DNA from: Tetrahymena elliotti 4EA | Lineage: Eukaryota; Ciliophora; Oligohymenophorea; Hymenostomatida; Tetrahymenidae | Length of the DNA stretch: 64,000 nt | Reading direction: 5' to 3' | NCBI GenBank assembly: GCA_000231825.2 | Contig: JH720403.1 | Coordinates: 23,879 to 87,878, forward strand | Part shown: in pieces, positions 51,780 through 64,000 of the stretch | Position numbering within the stretch: the first letter of the stretch is position 1 | Layout of the letters: each line of letters opens with the position of its first letter | The notes under the pieces: generated by a model | Seen by the model: only the letters and a program-made list of their open reading frames with translations | Databases searched by the model: none | What the model was told of the DNA's origin: nothing | Program-made: the position numbers and the translations under genes

Positions 51780-53274
51780 ATGAAAATTACACCAATCCCA
51801 ACTTTATCTTTTATAAAGAATTTAAAGAAATCATGTAGTTTTTCTTCATCTGTCCATTCTTCGATAGTGGCAATAATGTCTCTGGTTTATGTTTACATCT
51901 TCTATCAGCCTTCAATAGTAAAAAATTTTTCTTACATTTTTTTCAATCATTCATTTATTTGAGTGAATAATTTTGTAAAAAATAAATACTAAAAATAAAA
52001 TATAGTCTAAACTCTTTATTCAATCTTTGATCTGTGTAAAATTTGCTGAAAAATACTATTTATTATCGGATTATATTTAAGAATGCTATGATTATTATCA
52101 TTTACTCTATTCTTTGACAACAATTGTACCTTTAATACTGATTTTTTTTTTTTTGATTCCTTAATTTCTGTTTCATAAACTTACCAATCTTTCTTAAAAA
52201 TTAAACTCAAATACTTAAATACTCTAAAAAACAGAGAGTATTATGACATTTAGTGTCCTTTTTACAGGATACAAAGGCACAGTTCTATATTATTGGGAAA
52301 TAGTAAAAACATAACTCAAATTTATTTTAATGATTCTAATAAACTTAGATATTAATGAGAATATAAAATTAGCTCTTATCATTTGTATGATGATAATTTA
52401 CTTCTGGCTGCTATAAAAATATAAACCATACTAGAATCTATACTATTTTGATTAAGAAAAGAATTTGGTTTATAAGCTTTTTTTCACATTTTTATTGCTG
52501 TTTTTGGTTTTAAATGATAAAACTGAAACTCAAATACTAAAAAATTTAAGCACAGCCATTATATTTTTAATAAATTTACCTTCTATTGAACTTCTCATAC
52601 AAATTATATTTGCTTAATTTAATCTTCAAATTACTGAAGAATAAACAGCTGGAAATAAAATAAAGAGGATGATGATGAGACTTAAAAAAAAATGTCCTTT
52701 ATTTTTCGGATGGTTAGAAATAAGGTAAGTTAGAATAATAAGAATACATTAATTATGGAAAGTTGTAATCTTGGCATACAGAAATCATTCTTTTCGAAAT
52801 ATTCTTCAAAATGATAACCTAAATTAGTAATCACAAAAAAATAGCAAAACAAAAAATGTAAAAAAAAGTCTTTAAAATGAAAAAATTTCGGTTAAGATTC
52901 CTTCATTAAATTCGATGATTAGTTTCATCTCTTCTTAATAAAATGTAAAATAATAATTTAAAATGGAATTATATTTTAAATTTCAAAATTAAAAAAGATT
53001 TCTCAAAATAACGAAAGAGTTAACGGTATTTATTTAAGTTTACAGAAATAAACTTTTTAAAACTAACTAAATGAGGTAATTAATTTATTTTCAAAGTTAA
53101 TCATTTTCTAAGCTTAAAATTTTGGCTTTGAGAATGTTGAATAAAATCGTTATTTTTTTTAATTTTAATTATTAGAAAAACGAGTAAACACATAAACTAA
53201 ATTCTCAAAATTAATGTAGAAATTTTTAATTAATTTTTTACAAATTTTAAAAAAATAATTCTTCAGAAAAATGA
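51780..53274 (+). CDS. C-terminal-only paralogue of the giant membrane protein
   Basis: Exons 51780-51917, 52006-52944, 52998-53075 and 53176-53274 give 417 residues in phase. From VYVYIFYQPSI onward it matches the last membrane exon and tail of the complete gene; the 939-nt exon has the same length as in copy C and no stop codon. About four hydrophobic helices are kept (for example LLYSLTTIVPLILIFFFLIP), as are the cytosolic IPSLNSMISFISS segment and the following small tail exon. The N-terminal 30 residues (MKITPIPTLSFIKNLKK) are unrelated to the other copies. Signal peptide, cysteine-rich and beta-helix domains are all absent. The preserved frame suggests function or recent origin; the start ATG is the only one after an in-frame TGA at 51675. 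Confidence 0.5.
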
Positions 53275-54290
53275 GATTAATATTAATACAAATTCTTTAT
53301 TTACTTAGATTTTTTAAAATAACTAATATTTAATTTTTAAATCTTCTTACAAAAGCAAAATCTGATGTAAAAATCTAATTTTATTGATTTTTTTAATTAA
53401 AATTAAGTTACAAAAAAAGCCAAACAATTTATTTTTTTTAGTTTAAACATAAACAAATATCCTACCATTTAATTTAATTTCTAAAAAAAATAACTTAATT
53501 CTTGAAATAAAATTAATCTAATATTTAAATTAAAATATTAGATTTCCAAGATAGTTTTGATTCTTATCAATGGGACAGTAGTGTTTTATTACAAAAAAAA
53601 TATATTTTAGTATAAAATATAGACAAACAATATGTAATACTAAATTTTGAAAAATAAATAATCCATTAATTTATTGACCAAACTGAAGTAGTATATGTAT
53701 CAGAACTAGATGCCTTCCTCTCTGTAGATTTAAATGGATAAATTCTATTCTAAAAACTAAATGAAAAAAATATAATCATGTTGAATATATTTATTCCTAA
53801 ATATTACTCCTTAAATTATTCTTCTGTCATTTAATCAAAAAATACTATTCTAATTTAATTAAAATATGAAGATAATTATTAGTTATACATTTACAACTAC
53901 TATACCTAACACATTAAAAAAATTATAACAGACAAAATAAAGTTTTTTGTGGCATAGGATGATATGGTACTAATAGCTGATAATTATTTTTTTTCTATAT
54001 TATAAATAGTTGAGAATAATTAATACAATATGATTAGTCAATAAAAATTGATAGAACAAGATTGGGACTAAGAATTCTTAATAGATAGCAAGTCTAAAAA
54101 TATTATCCTAATACAAATTTTAAGCACTGCTTTTTAAGTTTTAGTGAACAACTTTAATTTAACTAAAACATGCTCATAAGAAATATCTTATATTAACTAA
54201 TATTTACACCTACAATAAGACCATGTAATTTTAAATTGTTTTAGAGCATGGGGAAATTTTTGAGAATTTTTTAATATGTAAATAATAAAA

Positions 54291-54862
54291 TAATTTCTAT
54301 AATTTAAAACTTTTAAAATGATCATAAGAGCATTTAAGATGCTATCAACTATTTACAGACTCCTTGCTGATGATTTTTAAAAGTTATCAAAATAAAATTA
54401 CTTTCCATTCAAAAATGAATAGGTTCTAGCTGTGACCCCATTAATGCAAGTAGGCAAAATCAGAAAATGAAATACTTCTCATAATTTACACAAACTTTTT
54501 TTTCTTAAATCAAACCCTGATTATTGTCCATTCCAAAAAATATGTCCCTCTCATAATTACATTTTATTTTCAATGACTGTCAAATATCATTATATGTAGT
54601 AAATTATTAATACAAAATTATAAATTATTTTTAAATGGAAGCTGTTCTTACTATGGTACGAAATAAAAGTAAAAAAAAAGTAAATATTTATTAAAATATC
54701 ATAATTTTTGAAAATATTTAACTAAAGTAAAAATAAATTTATCATAATATTATCCTCTTTTTCCTTTAATAATATGAGAAATTCTAAGTATTCTATTTGT
54801 ATGTAGCCCCATAAATAAGGGCAGTACCCTAGGGTACTATACATATATATATATATATACTC
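54291..54862. mobile_element. insertion in copy C ending in palindrome and AT run
   Basis: This segment has no counterpart in the complete gene. Its right end is GTATGTAGCCCC...GGC, the palindrome AGTACCCTAGGGTACT (54823-54838) and an AT run to about 54859, after which homology resumes. The palindrome and flank match 33440-33499 in reverse orientation. Inside, a short frame near 54318 reads DHKSIQDAINYLQTPC before a stop, too little to assign. It is probably a truncated transposable element whose terminus is the palindrome. Confidence 0.5.
54823..54838. repeat. 16-bp perfect palindrome, second copy
   Basis: AGTACCCTAGGGTACT, identical to 33463-33478. Here the AT microsatellite is on the right and GGGC on the left, the mirror image of the first site. 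Confidence 0.95.
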
Positions 54863-57800
54863 TACACTAACATATTTAGGAAGCTAGAATTATAGTGCAC
54901 TTAAATATGAAAAAAATGCATATTATTCCCCACTATCTAATTTTCTTGCTATTTAATTTGATGAGAATTATTAATTCTAATTATTTGAACTTTGGACTCC
55001 TTTATTTTCTAATCTTCACTAAAATTCTTTAAAAAACTAAGGCAATCACTTAATTTATGATTCAGATTCTAAAAAACTATTGTTTTTCAACTATTATAAA
55101 AATGTGCTGAATGTTCATAATTCTTTTGATAGGTATAAAATTCTTCATTAGTTAAAGTTGAATAATACTCTATCTTCTCTTTAATTTTTTACTAGATTTT
55201 ACAAATTCAACAACTCAACTGTTTTAATTATTACCTCATAAAAGGAGTTGCTTGTTTATAATTATATTGAAAATTAAATATTAAAATCTTTATCTGCATC
55301 ATTTAATTGCATCTTTTATGCCAATTATTCTTCAAATATTTATTGCTTAGAATCTAATAATATCATAAAAATATTTAATTACATCACTCTAGATTTTATC
55401 TCTATTTCTGAAAAAATACTCATTGAGATACAGGTGTGTTAATTCTATGCTCTAAACAAATAAACATTAGCTTTTGTAAGTATAAAAGGTGAATTAATAT
55501 TATTAAATCCTCAGAAACTCTAAATATCATCGGTTATTCTAGTTAAGATTCAAATAGAAGAAGTAATGTTTACAAAATTTATTTATTTAAATTTTTAATA
55601 AATTTCTTTTGAGTTTAATTTGGGTCAAGAGGGTTTCACTTTTGATTATTCTGTTTACAATTAATAAAATTCATTTAAAAATGATTTTGAAATATTCTTT
55701 TAAAAACCAATTTAAAAAGATTATCACCTCCATATATTATTTATTTATTTAACTTAATAGATTTCACTTATTGACTAATACTTGGTTGTTCAATCTTCAG
55801 GATAATTATAAGTTTTCTTTATTCAGGATATTTCAAATGTTAGTTCTATATTATAGTTTAAAAATAAAAATATTCAAATTTTAGATTTTTAAGTTATTTA
55901 ATATGGCAGTTCCTACACTATTGCTATTGCAACAACAATATAAATACAAATTTATAATTTGAATAATATTTAGCTTATAGCTTATAGGTAAAATACCAAC
56001 TTCTTGTTAAAATAATCTAAAACTTAAGCAAGATTAAACTTATTTGTACATAATTTGTAGCTTTTAAGTTACTGTTTATGAAAAAATATCTCTGAAGATT
56101 ATAAACTACAAAAAAATAAATTAATTCATATTTTCAAACTTAAAAGATGTTTAACACGTTTATCAAGATATATTTTTGCTGACACTTTATAAAGAAATTA
56201 TATTACTTAAGCTTAATCAATAAACATCTTTTATAATTGAATCTTTCAACAATTTAGATAATCCAAATATTTATGCTATCATACCTTTCGCCTAAGATAT
56301 AGAAAAATAAGTAATTTAAAAAATAAATCTATTGTGCTATAGTGATTCTAACATATTTGATATTTAGTTTAATGTATTTAACAATAATTACTTACAGTAG
56401 AATACATTAATAGATTTCATCCAATCATCTGATAAAACTGAAAATTTCTTTTAAGTATATACATTTAAATAACTTTTTCTCTATTAATGTGCTTTCTTAT
56501 TTATTGAACTCATCCCATTTCAAATTCGAAATTAATTGAGATTATTTTTAATTTAAATAAAATATAATTTGAGTAGAGATAAATGGGTTTAATTAGTAAT
56601 AAATCATAATATATTTGTTAAAATTTTATATTAAAAAAAATTAAATTAATTTATTAATTATTATTAATAGCATGAACAGATTTAAAATAGAGTCAGCCGT
56701 TAAACATTAAAGCTATCTAAATATATTGTAAGAATGACTATTTAATCTTCTTCTTTAGAATAAATTTAAATATTTTAAGATATCTTTTTACAGAGTACTA
56801 TAATTGAATATTAATTTATTATTTCTGAATCTAATCCAAATTTAAAGGGCTTGGCTGTAATAAGTAATACTTAATTTGTGAAACCCTAATTTACATAACT
56901 TTAATTTGTAACAATAATCCTTTAAATAAATTTTAACTAAACAAATTTAAATTTAAATCAGTATGGGAAGCTAAAAGTTGTAAAGTTTATTGATATGGAT
57001 TTAGTTTTTGATAAAAATTCCTAATCACTACTAGAAATCAATAATATAAATCTATTGATTTTAGATGGCATTCAAATAAAAAATTAAATAATAAATGGCT
57101 AATATAGCGGAATACTGGTTGCAAATGTAACAAATGTTTTAATTTCTAACCTATCTTTGTAAAGTCTCCAAGTCTTAAATCAGCCTTTATTTTAATTCAA
57201 ACAAATAAATAATATCACATTCTAAAATGTAAATTTGACAGATTCTGTTATTTAAAACTCTATTTTTGAGTTTATTGAATGTGATAATATTTAATTTAAA
57301 GAATCTAATATCTTAAGAGTATAAATTTTCAGTGGATAATTTATTCATTCAATAAAATCAAACATTATTTAATTAACCAATTTAAATGCAGAACATATAA
57401 TTTTAGAAATAAAAGATGCTAGACTATTACAATAGCAACCAACATAATAGATTGAATAAAATAATTAATTTAATTAAATAGCTTCTTTATTAAATTTCTC
57501 AGGTTGCTTTAATGTTAGCTTATAAAATTTATACCTAAACAAATTCATGGATACTAATATTCTATAAGTTGATCATTATTATTTGAATTCATCCTTCTAT
57601 TATTCTAATTATTAAATATTGATTCAAAATATGACAATATAAAAATCTAACTTTTCTCAAAAAAATACTTCAGTTATTTCTATTGTTTCTTCAGATAGCT
57701 TTTTAGTTGATGTAAATATGACACAAATCTCTAGTTTTAATAGTCTAATAAACCTAATTTGTGAAAATAAAGCAGAAATTAGAGATTCTAACTTTTTTGA

Positions 57801-60800
57801 TATAAATCTTTAATAAGGAAGTGTAATTAAAATGTAATAAGGTAAATATTCAATTGAGAGAAGCTAATTTGAGAAAATAAACTCAATAGGATCTCCATCT
57901 GCATTAATTATATATTAAGCAGATACTATTGTAATAATAAATAGTAACTTTATTCAATTAAAAAATACTGAAGATTCAACTCTTGATAAAAGTAAAGTTT
58001 CATACTTGTAAGGAGGGGCTATTAATATTCAAAGCACTAACCTGATAAATATTAAATATAGTTTGTTCTAAAGTTGTGTATCAATATCATAAGGGGGAGC
58101 ATTAGCTTAAACTAGAGGTATTTTATTTATAGAGTTATCAACTTTTATTGAAAATGAGTCAATAAAAAACTCAGGAGGTGCACTCTATTTGTCATAATTA
58201 AGTGAAGTTAACATTATATAAACCAACTTTACAAAAAATAAAGCATTATACTCTACTGGTGGAGCTATTAGTTTTGTTTCTTGTAGTATCAAAATATTAG
58301 ATGATATGAACTTCTCATTTAATTAAGCAAGCATTGGTGGATCAATATACTACCTAGAATCTACTTCTGAATTTTTCAAAAATTAAAATTTCGAAAAAAA
58401 CAAAATAATTTTTTTTCAAAATAAAGGTAATCATCTATTTGAATTTTACAATTATATTTTAAGTAATTCCTTCTTATTAATTAGCAACTTTTTTTGGCTA
58501 AAATATTGGATCCGTCTCTAATCGTTTAGGAATAACAAAAGTACCTAAAATTGATTCTCTTAAAGTCTATGAATCATTTAGCATAGAAAAAATTGCAAGT
58601 GGAAACTATTTGGATTAAAAATTATATCTTAATTTTATAGATGAGGAAAATAATCCTTTTAATTTTAAAGGTGAAGATTTATATTAAGACAAGAGTTCTT
58701 TCTATTTCTAGCTCTCAACATAGAATAATTCACAAATTATAATTTAGTAAGGAATGAAGGCTGTTCTAAATAAGTAAATTGGTTTGTTTGAATTAAACTT
58801 TTAGTCTGTTTATAACTCATCTCAGAATCAGATAATTTACTTGGTCTCTCATCAATTTGAAAAAAGCCCTCCACTTTCTGTTCAGTTAAACCTTTAGTAT
58901 AGGAACTGCTAAGTAGGTGAAATAGTCTAAGATACAAATTAATTTATAATGTAACTTTTTTTAAGAATAATTACTATATTTAAAAATCTTTATTACAAAA
59001 AGATGCAAGAAATGTGTTGAAGGAACATATTCCTTAAAATTACCTGATATGGTTAAGGATGTCAATTAGCTTTAATGTCTTTCTTGCCAGGAGTCAGCAT
59101 AATTTTGTGAAGGATCATAAATAAAGTTAAAAGATGGGTATTGGAGAGCAAATGATGAAACAGACTAAATTTATACATGTTAATTAGAAAGTTGTTCTTT
59201 TAATAACCCTTTAAGTAAATATGGTTGTTTGACTGGATTTGTAGGTCCTGTTTGTAATAGTTGTGACAGTAAATCAGTTGTTTGGGATTAACAATATGGT
59301 TTCAAGAATAATCTTTGTTATCCATGTAGTTAATAAGAAGATTAGATAAGATATGCCTGCATTTTTATTTTGTTCTAGGTAATTTATCTAACTTTCAGTT
59401 AGTATAACATGATAAAGTCAAATATATTAAATATTAAGTTAAATATTTTTAAGAAAATTGGATTGCTTATCACAGGTAGATTAAGTTCATCAGGAAATTA
59501 AATATCATTAAAATATAAAATTTTAGTAAATTACTTACAAATTCTTGCTTTATCTATTTAGTTTGGAATCTTTAAATTTGACTTTTTATCAATTCCTATA
59601 AATTTATTTGGTGACCCTTCTTCTCTTACTGTTTCTTCATTTGATTGCTTGTTTAAAATGAGTAATAAGTATCCTATCTGGTTAAATAGAATTTTAGCTT
59701 AAATTTTTAGCATATTCACTATCTACATTCTTACAATTATTCTATTCCTTGCTTTGCTATGTAATTAAAATAGGAGTTTAAAGCAAAGTTTAAAAAAAAT
59801 ACCTGAAAGAGCAAAAATGATTTTTGTTTATCTCTATATCTTCTATCAGCCATCAATCGTAAAAAATTTATCTTTCAGTTTTTTCAAATATTCATTTAAG
59901 TGAATAATTTTAAAAATTTTCTTTTGATCTGAGATTTCTTTTCTTTTTTTTAATTTTTTTGTTCAAAATATTTTTTTTTTCCTTAAAAATATAGTCTAAA
60001 CTCTTGATTTAATCTTTGATCTGTGTATAATTTGCTGAAAAATACTATTTACTATCAGATTATAGTTAAGAATGCTATGACTATTATCATTTCCTTTACT
60101 CTTTGACAATAATAATACCTTTAATACTGATTATTTGCTTTTTTATTCCTTACTTTTTGTTTCATAAACTTACCAGTCTTACAAAGAAATAAAACTCAAA
60201 AACTTCAATACTCTTAAAAGTAGAAACTATAATGACCTTTAGTGTCCTTTATACTGGATATAAAAGAACAGTTCTTCATTGGGAAATAGTAAAAATATAA
60301 CTCAAATTTATTTTAATGGTTGTCGTCAACCTAGATATTAATCAGAATATAAAATTAGCTCTTATTGCTTGTATGACTTTTATTTACTTCTGGCTATTAT
60401 AAAAATCTAAACCATACTAGAATATGTACTATTTTGATTCAGAAAAAAATTTGATTTACAAGCTTTTTTCAACATTTTTATTACTTTTTTTAGTTTTAAA
60501 TGATTTTTCTGAAACTCAAATACTAAAAAATGTAAGCTTGGTTATTATATTCTTAATAAATTTACCTTCTATTGAGTTATTCATATAAATTATATTTGCT
60601 TAATTTAATCTTCAAATTACATAAGAACAAACAACTGGAAATAAAATAAAGAAGTTGATGCTTAGACTTAAAAAAAAAAGTCCCATGTTTTTCAGATGGT
60701 TAGAAATAAGATAAGTTACAATATTGAGAATTCATTAATTATGGAAAGTTGTAATTTTAGCTTTTAAAAATTAAACTTTTAGAAATGCTCTCAATAATAA

Positions 60801-61516
60801 TAAAAACCTCAATTAGTAATCACAAAGTAATAATTTTTAAGAAGATTCTAAAAAAACTTAATAAAATCAAAATATTTTACTCAAGATACTTTCATCTAAT
60901 TCTATGATTAGTTTAGTCTCTTCTTAATAAAATGTAAATTAAATCATTTTTAGAAAGATATTTTAAATTTCAAAATTTATAAAGATTTCTCAACATGACT
61001 AAAGAGTAAACCATGTATATTTAAGTTTACAAAAATAAACTTTTTAAAACAACCTAACTGAGGTAATTTATTTATTTGAAAAATTAAACATTATATTTTA
61101 AAGATTAGATTCATGATAAATATAGTCTCTATAATTTTTAAAGAAGTATTGAATAAAGTAATTATTTTTTTAATTGTTAATAATTAGAAAAATGAGGAAA
61201 TGATGCTTAAATTAAATAATTCTCAAAGAGAATAAAGCTCAAATTTTGTAAAACATATTTTTTAAGTCATTTATTTTTTGAAATTATTTTTAAATAATTT
61301 TTGTAAAAGGTATTTGAATGCTAAGGATAAGAAGAAAGTGCTATTATAGAAGAAAATTAAATTAATTATGTAAATAATTTTTTGATAAAATAAAATTAAA
61401 CACTTATTTATTTTTAATAATAGGTGAATTTAGGTGAAAATAAGATATTTGATAATATAATTACTGCAAACAAATTTTAATAATTTAAAGCGTCTAGTTA
61501 TGATATAAAGAAATGA

Positions 61517-62600
61517 ATGGATTTCCTCAAAATTAAAATAGAGTTGTGTTAAATTTTTATTTATTTAAAATTCATTTTTTTTGTAGAAAAAACATTTTTT
61601 TGACAATTTTTTTTTCTTGAATATTTAAATTAATTTTCTGATGAAGAAATTTTTTTAGTAAAAAATAATAAATTCAACAAAATAATCAACTAAAGACTAT
61701 TTTATTTATTTTTAACATATGCTTGAACAGATAAACAGTTTTTAAAAATAAAAATCTTAATAAAAAATTAAATCTAAAAAAATGAGATGGGGCTTCTAGA
61801 TCAACCTGTAAAAATAGTACCCCACAAAATTAGAAGGAAATAGATTTGTTTTTAAAAATATAATTTTTTATTAAACTAATTCAAAGCCAGTTTAGCTTAA
61901 TTTGTTAAATTTTTATAAATCACAAAAATTCAACTATTTAATATAAAATGATTTTTTATTTTAAATAAAATATAATTTAACAACTTTCAACAAATATTAA
62001 TTGAAAAACATAAAACTTATTTAAAAAAAATTTCTTACATTTTTTAACTTAAGAAATATTAACCAAAGAACTTTTTAGTAAATTAAAACCTTACAAAAGA
62101 TATAATGGAATGAATGTATCTTTTAAAGGGATTTATGATTTTACATTCATTTGAGATATCTAAATTTTTTAGTCTAATTTAATTTTATGCAAAATATATT
62201 CACGAAATAGAGCAATTTGTAAATTTTAAGTGAAATCTTAATGAATTCTTTAGAATAGTAAATTTTATATTAATAGTCTTCTTTTATATTTGTAAATGAT
62301 GAAAGCTAATTTATGCTTAATCAAAATATAAAAATAACATTTTTACTATGTTGAAAAAAATAGCAGATAATAATGTTAAAAGTTTAATAATTAACATCAT
62401 ATTTTTTCGTCAGAAACTAATAGAAAAACGAGTAAATTAATATATTGATACGACGTAAGAATTTAATAGTTTTGATATCTATTTCTTTTATAGATAGTGG
62501 CTTTACGAGCTCAAAAATAGAGAGAAAAATTACTTTTTAAGAATTTGAGATTTAATGAATATTAAGTTTTGGAACACTTGATTAAATATAAAAATATCAA
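61517..62600. repeat. array upstream unit, copy 4
   Basis: Spacer similar to 37051-38330 along most of its length, with shared blocks AATTCAAAGCCAGTTTAGCTT, GAAAAACGAGTAAATTAATA (62422) and TTTTGATATCTATTTCTTTTATAG (62470). It leads to the last gene of the window but is separated from it by a 0.5-kb extra segment. Confidence 0.75.
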
Positions 62601-63115
62601 AGTGTCCAAAACATAACATCAGACCGACATTTACCTCTTTTTTTGTATATTCTTGCAATTCTTTATTTTATTTTTGTAATAAAACCACGAGATTGAAATA
62701 GAAAGATAAAAGTAATAAATCTAATTTAATAAAAATTTAAAATCAACATTGTTATGTTTCAAAAATTTTTATTGATTTTGAATAGTTTTTAATTCTAAAA
62801 CAATTTGCCATTAATTTATGTTAAAATAAAATACTGTAACTTCTCGACACACAGACAATCAATTTTATAAGGTGAGAGTGAGGAGAGGGGTAAATTTTAA
62901 AAAATACTAATTTTTACTTTTTCTAAATTTTTATTGATGATTATTGAAGGATGTTACATCTAATCATAAAATATATAAAAAAAAGCTATTTATCACTAAA
63001 TTAAAATAAAGTTGTTATTTAATTTTGATAAAGTAGAAAAAGGTTTGTTTGTGTGAATAATATTTAATTTGAAAATGTGAATAATATTTAATTTTAAAAT
63101 ATCAATAATATTTTT
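62601..63115. other. extra segment between upstream unit and copy D
   Basis: In front of the complete gene the upstream unit runs almost directly into AAGTAAAAAAAAATGAG; here about 515 bp intervene. It has a GC-richer patch (62840-62895, with CTCGACACACAGAC and GAGAGTGAGGAGAGGGG) and a short tandem repeat of GTGAATAATATTTAATTT at 63053-63100. No frame was recognised. Confidence 0.55.
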
Positions 63116-63138
63116 GATTTGAAAATAAGTAAAAAAAA

Positions 63139-64000
63139 ATGAGATTATTCATCTTAATAGTAAGTCTTGCTTTAAAATATTGTTACAGCTAAAATCTGCA
63201 AATATGTGAGTAGTAATATCTATTCTATGATTTAAGTAAGCAAACATGTGGTAAATGCATGGAAAGTTGTAGTTAGTGTGACAGTTTTAGTTCATGCTAG
63301 ATGTGCTAACCATAATCATATTATGTAAATTCCGTAGTTTTTCTTAACATCATTAACAAAATTTAATTTTTAAGGATTAAAGGAGCAATAACTGTTTAAA
63401 AAAATGTTAAAATGGTGAGTTTTAGCAAGAGTCATTTAGATTATGCTTATCTTGCTAAGTATAAAACTGTGAAATTTGTTAGGAAGAAGGATATTTATGC
63501 AAATAATGTAAAGAAGGATGGGAGTTGTCAAGTGATAAAAAAAACTGTCTCAAAAGCGAGTGTCTCTAAACTCACTTTAGTTACTATAACCCTGAGACCT
63601 AAAAATGTACTAATTCATGCCCTGAATATTATGATTAAGATAAAATGACTTGCATAAATCTTAAGAAAATGAGCTAAATAAATTATTTAGCTAAAGGAAA
63701 TAATAGAGTATAAGCAAAGGTTAACTAAGTTTTGTACTTCGAATAAATAGAAGGAAATTCTATGGTAATTAATCAATTAATTTTTTTAATTTAATTAATT
63801 TTTTCTATATCAAAAAGATTGTTACATTAGATGATCAATTTGCCGTTTTATATTCTTTTTCAGAACTTATTCCAATTAATTAAATTTAATTACTTAATTC
63901 TTATGATTATGTGGTTTAAGATAGAGAAAGCATTTACTTAATTTCAACCTTAAACATTTAGAAAATAGATTTACCATTATAAAATATAAAAATTGTCTTT
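63139..64000 (+). CDS. giant cysteine-rich membrane protein, 5' end (array copy D, partial)
   Basis: Exons 63139-63324 (186 nt), 63375-63764 (390 nt) and 63818 to beyond the window. The first two exons have exactly the lengths of those in the complete gene at 38407. It starts with a signal peptide (MRLFILIVSLALKYCYSQ), then the CGKCMESCSQCDSFSSCQMC cysteine cluster and the CLSCQVQNCEICQEEGYLCK and CTNSCPEYYDQDKM repeats. All cysteines of copy B are kept and the frame is open, so this member is probably functional. The third exon continues with the same ectodomain (VTLDDQFAVLYSFSELIPI) to the window edge. Its promoter differs from that of copy B by a 0.5-kb insertion. Confidence 0.88.

Larger units (their letters stand above)
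53505..61516 (+). pseudogene. array copy C: 5'-truncated, disrupted giant membrane protein gene
   Basis: Homology to the complete gene starts in the middle of its exon 6 (equivalent to about 42285). The first 4 kb, including signal peptide and N-terminal cysteines, is missing. Three lesions follow: a frameshift leading to TGA near 54262; an insertion at 54291-54862 replacing about 300 bp; and a 7-bp tandem duplication (AGCTTAT twice, near 55972-55985) that shifts the frame. From there to the end the frame is intact over exon equivalents 56671-58426, 58485-58950, 59003-59858, 59995-60933, 60985-61062, 61188-61247, 61310-61369 and 61424-61516, several identical in length to the complete gene. 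So the beta-helix, cysteine-rich and membrane parts are conserved. It is either recently inactivated or expressed from an internal start. Confidence 0.8.

Noticed and set aside
1..64000. tRNA, rRNA, CRISPR array or telomere repeats
   Set aside because: No cloverleaf-like GC-richer stretch, no regular repeat-spacer array and no run of the ciliate telomere repeat was found by eye.

Overview
The window looks like macronuclear DNA of an oligohymenophorean ciliate, most likely a Tetrahymena species. It is extremely AT-rich. Conserved genes read through many in-frame TAA and TAG codons as glutamine and end only at TGA. Introns are short, AT-rich and GT...AG. With a standard code most of these genes look broken into short frames. 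All gene models here were built by hand with TAA/TAG = Gln; every multi-exon model keeps phase across its junctions and ends in TGA.

Region 1 (1-33 kb) holds mostly single-copy cellular genes with long AT-rich spacers. In order: a RING-finger protein (-), a small two-helix membrane protein (-), a Gln-rich four-helix membrane protein (-), Arp2/3 subunit ARPC3 (+, first exon only ATG), a multi-EF-hand protein (+), two paralogous AAAP-type amino acid transporters (+) with a divergent one-domain ubiquitin-like gene (-) between them, a tail-anchored SNARE (-), the tRNA-guanine transglycosylase accessory subunit QTRT2 (+), a proteasome assembly chaperone 4-like gene (-), a TIM22-type mitochondrial translocase subunit (+), and a divergent pair of aldehyde dehydrogenase (-) and TauD-type dioxygenase (+).

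Region 2 (33-64 kb) is a tandem array of one gene family, all on the + strand. The complete member (38407-50398, 16 exons, about 3378 residues) has a signal peptide, a cysteine-rich N-terminus, a long central ectodomain, a beta-helix-like repeat region, a second cysteine-rich domain and a multi-pass membrane C-terminus with a short cytoplasmic tail. Around it lie a 5'-truncated copy (A, 34.3-37.0 kb), a C-terminal-only copy (51.8-53.3 kb), a 5'-truncated and disrupted copy (C, 53.5-61.5 kb) and the 5' end of another full copy running off the window (63.1-64 kb). The spacers are duplicated with the genes, so whole gene-plus-promoter units were copied.

The array also carries mobile-element traces. 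A 16-bp perfect palindrome next to an AT microsatellite occurs twice in opposite orientation, 21 kb apart, once beside an assembly gap of 100 N and once at the edge of an insertion in copy C. A helix-turn-helix transposase-like fragment sits in the decayed end of copy A. No tRNA, rRNA or CRISPR array was recognised.
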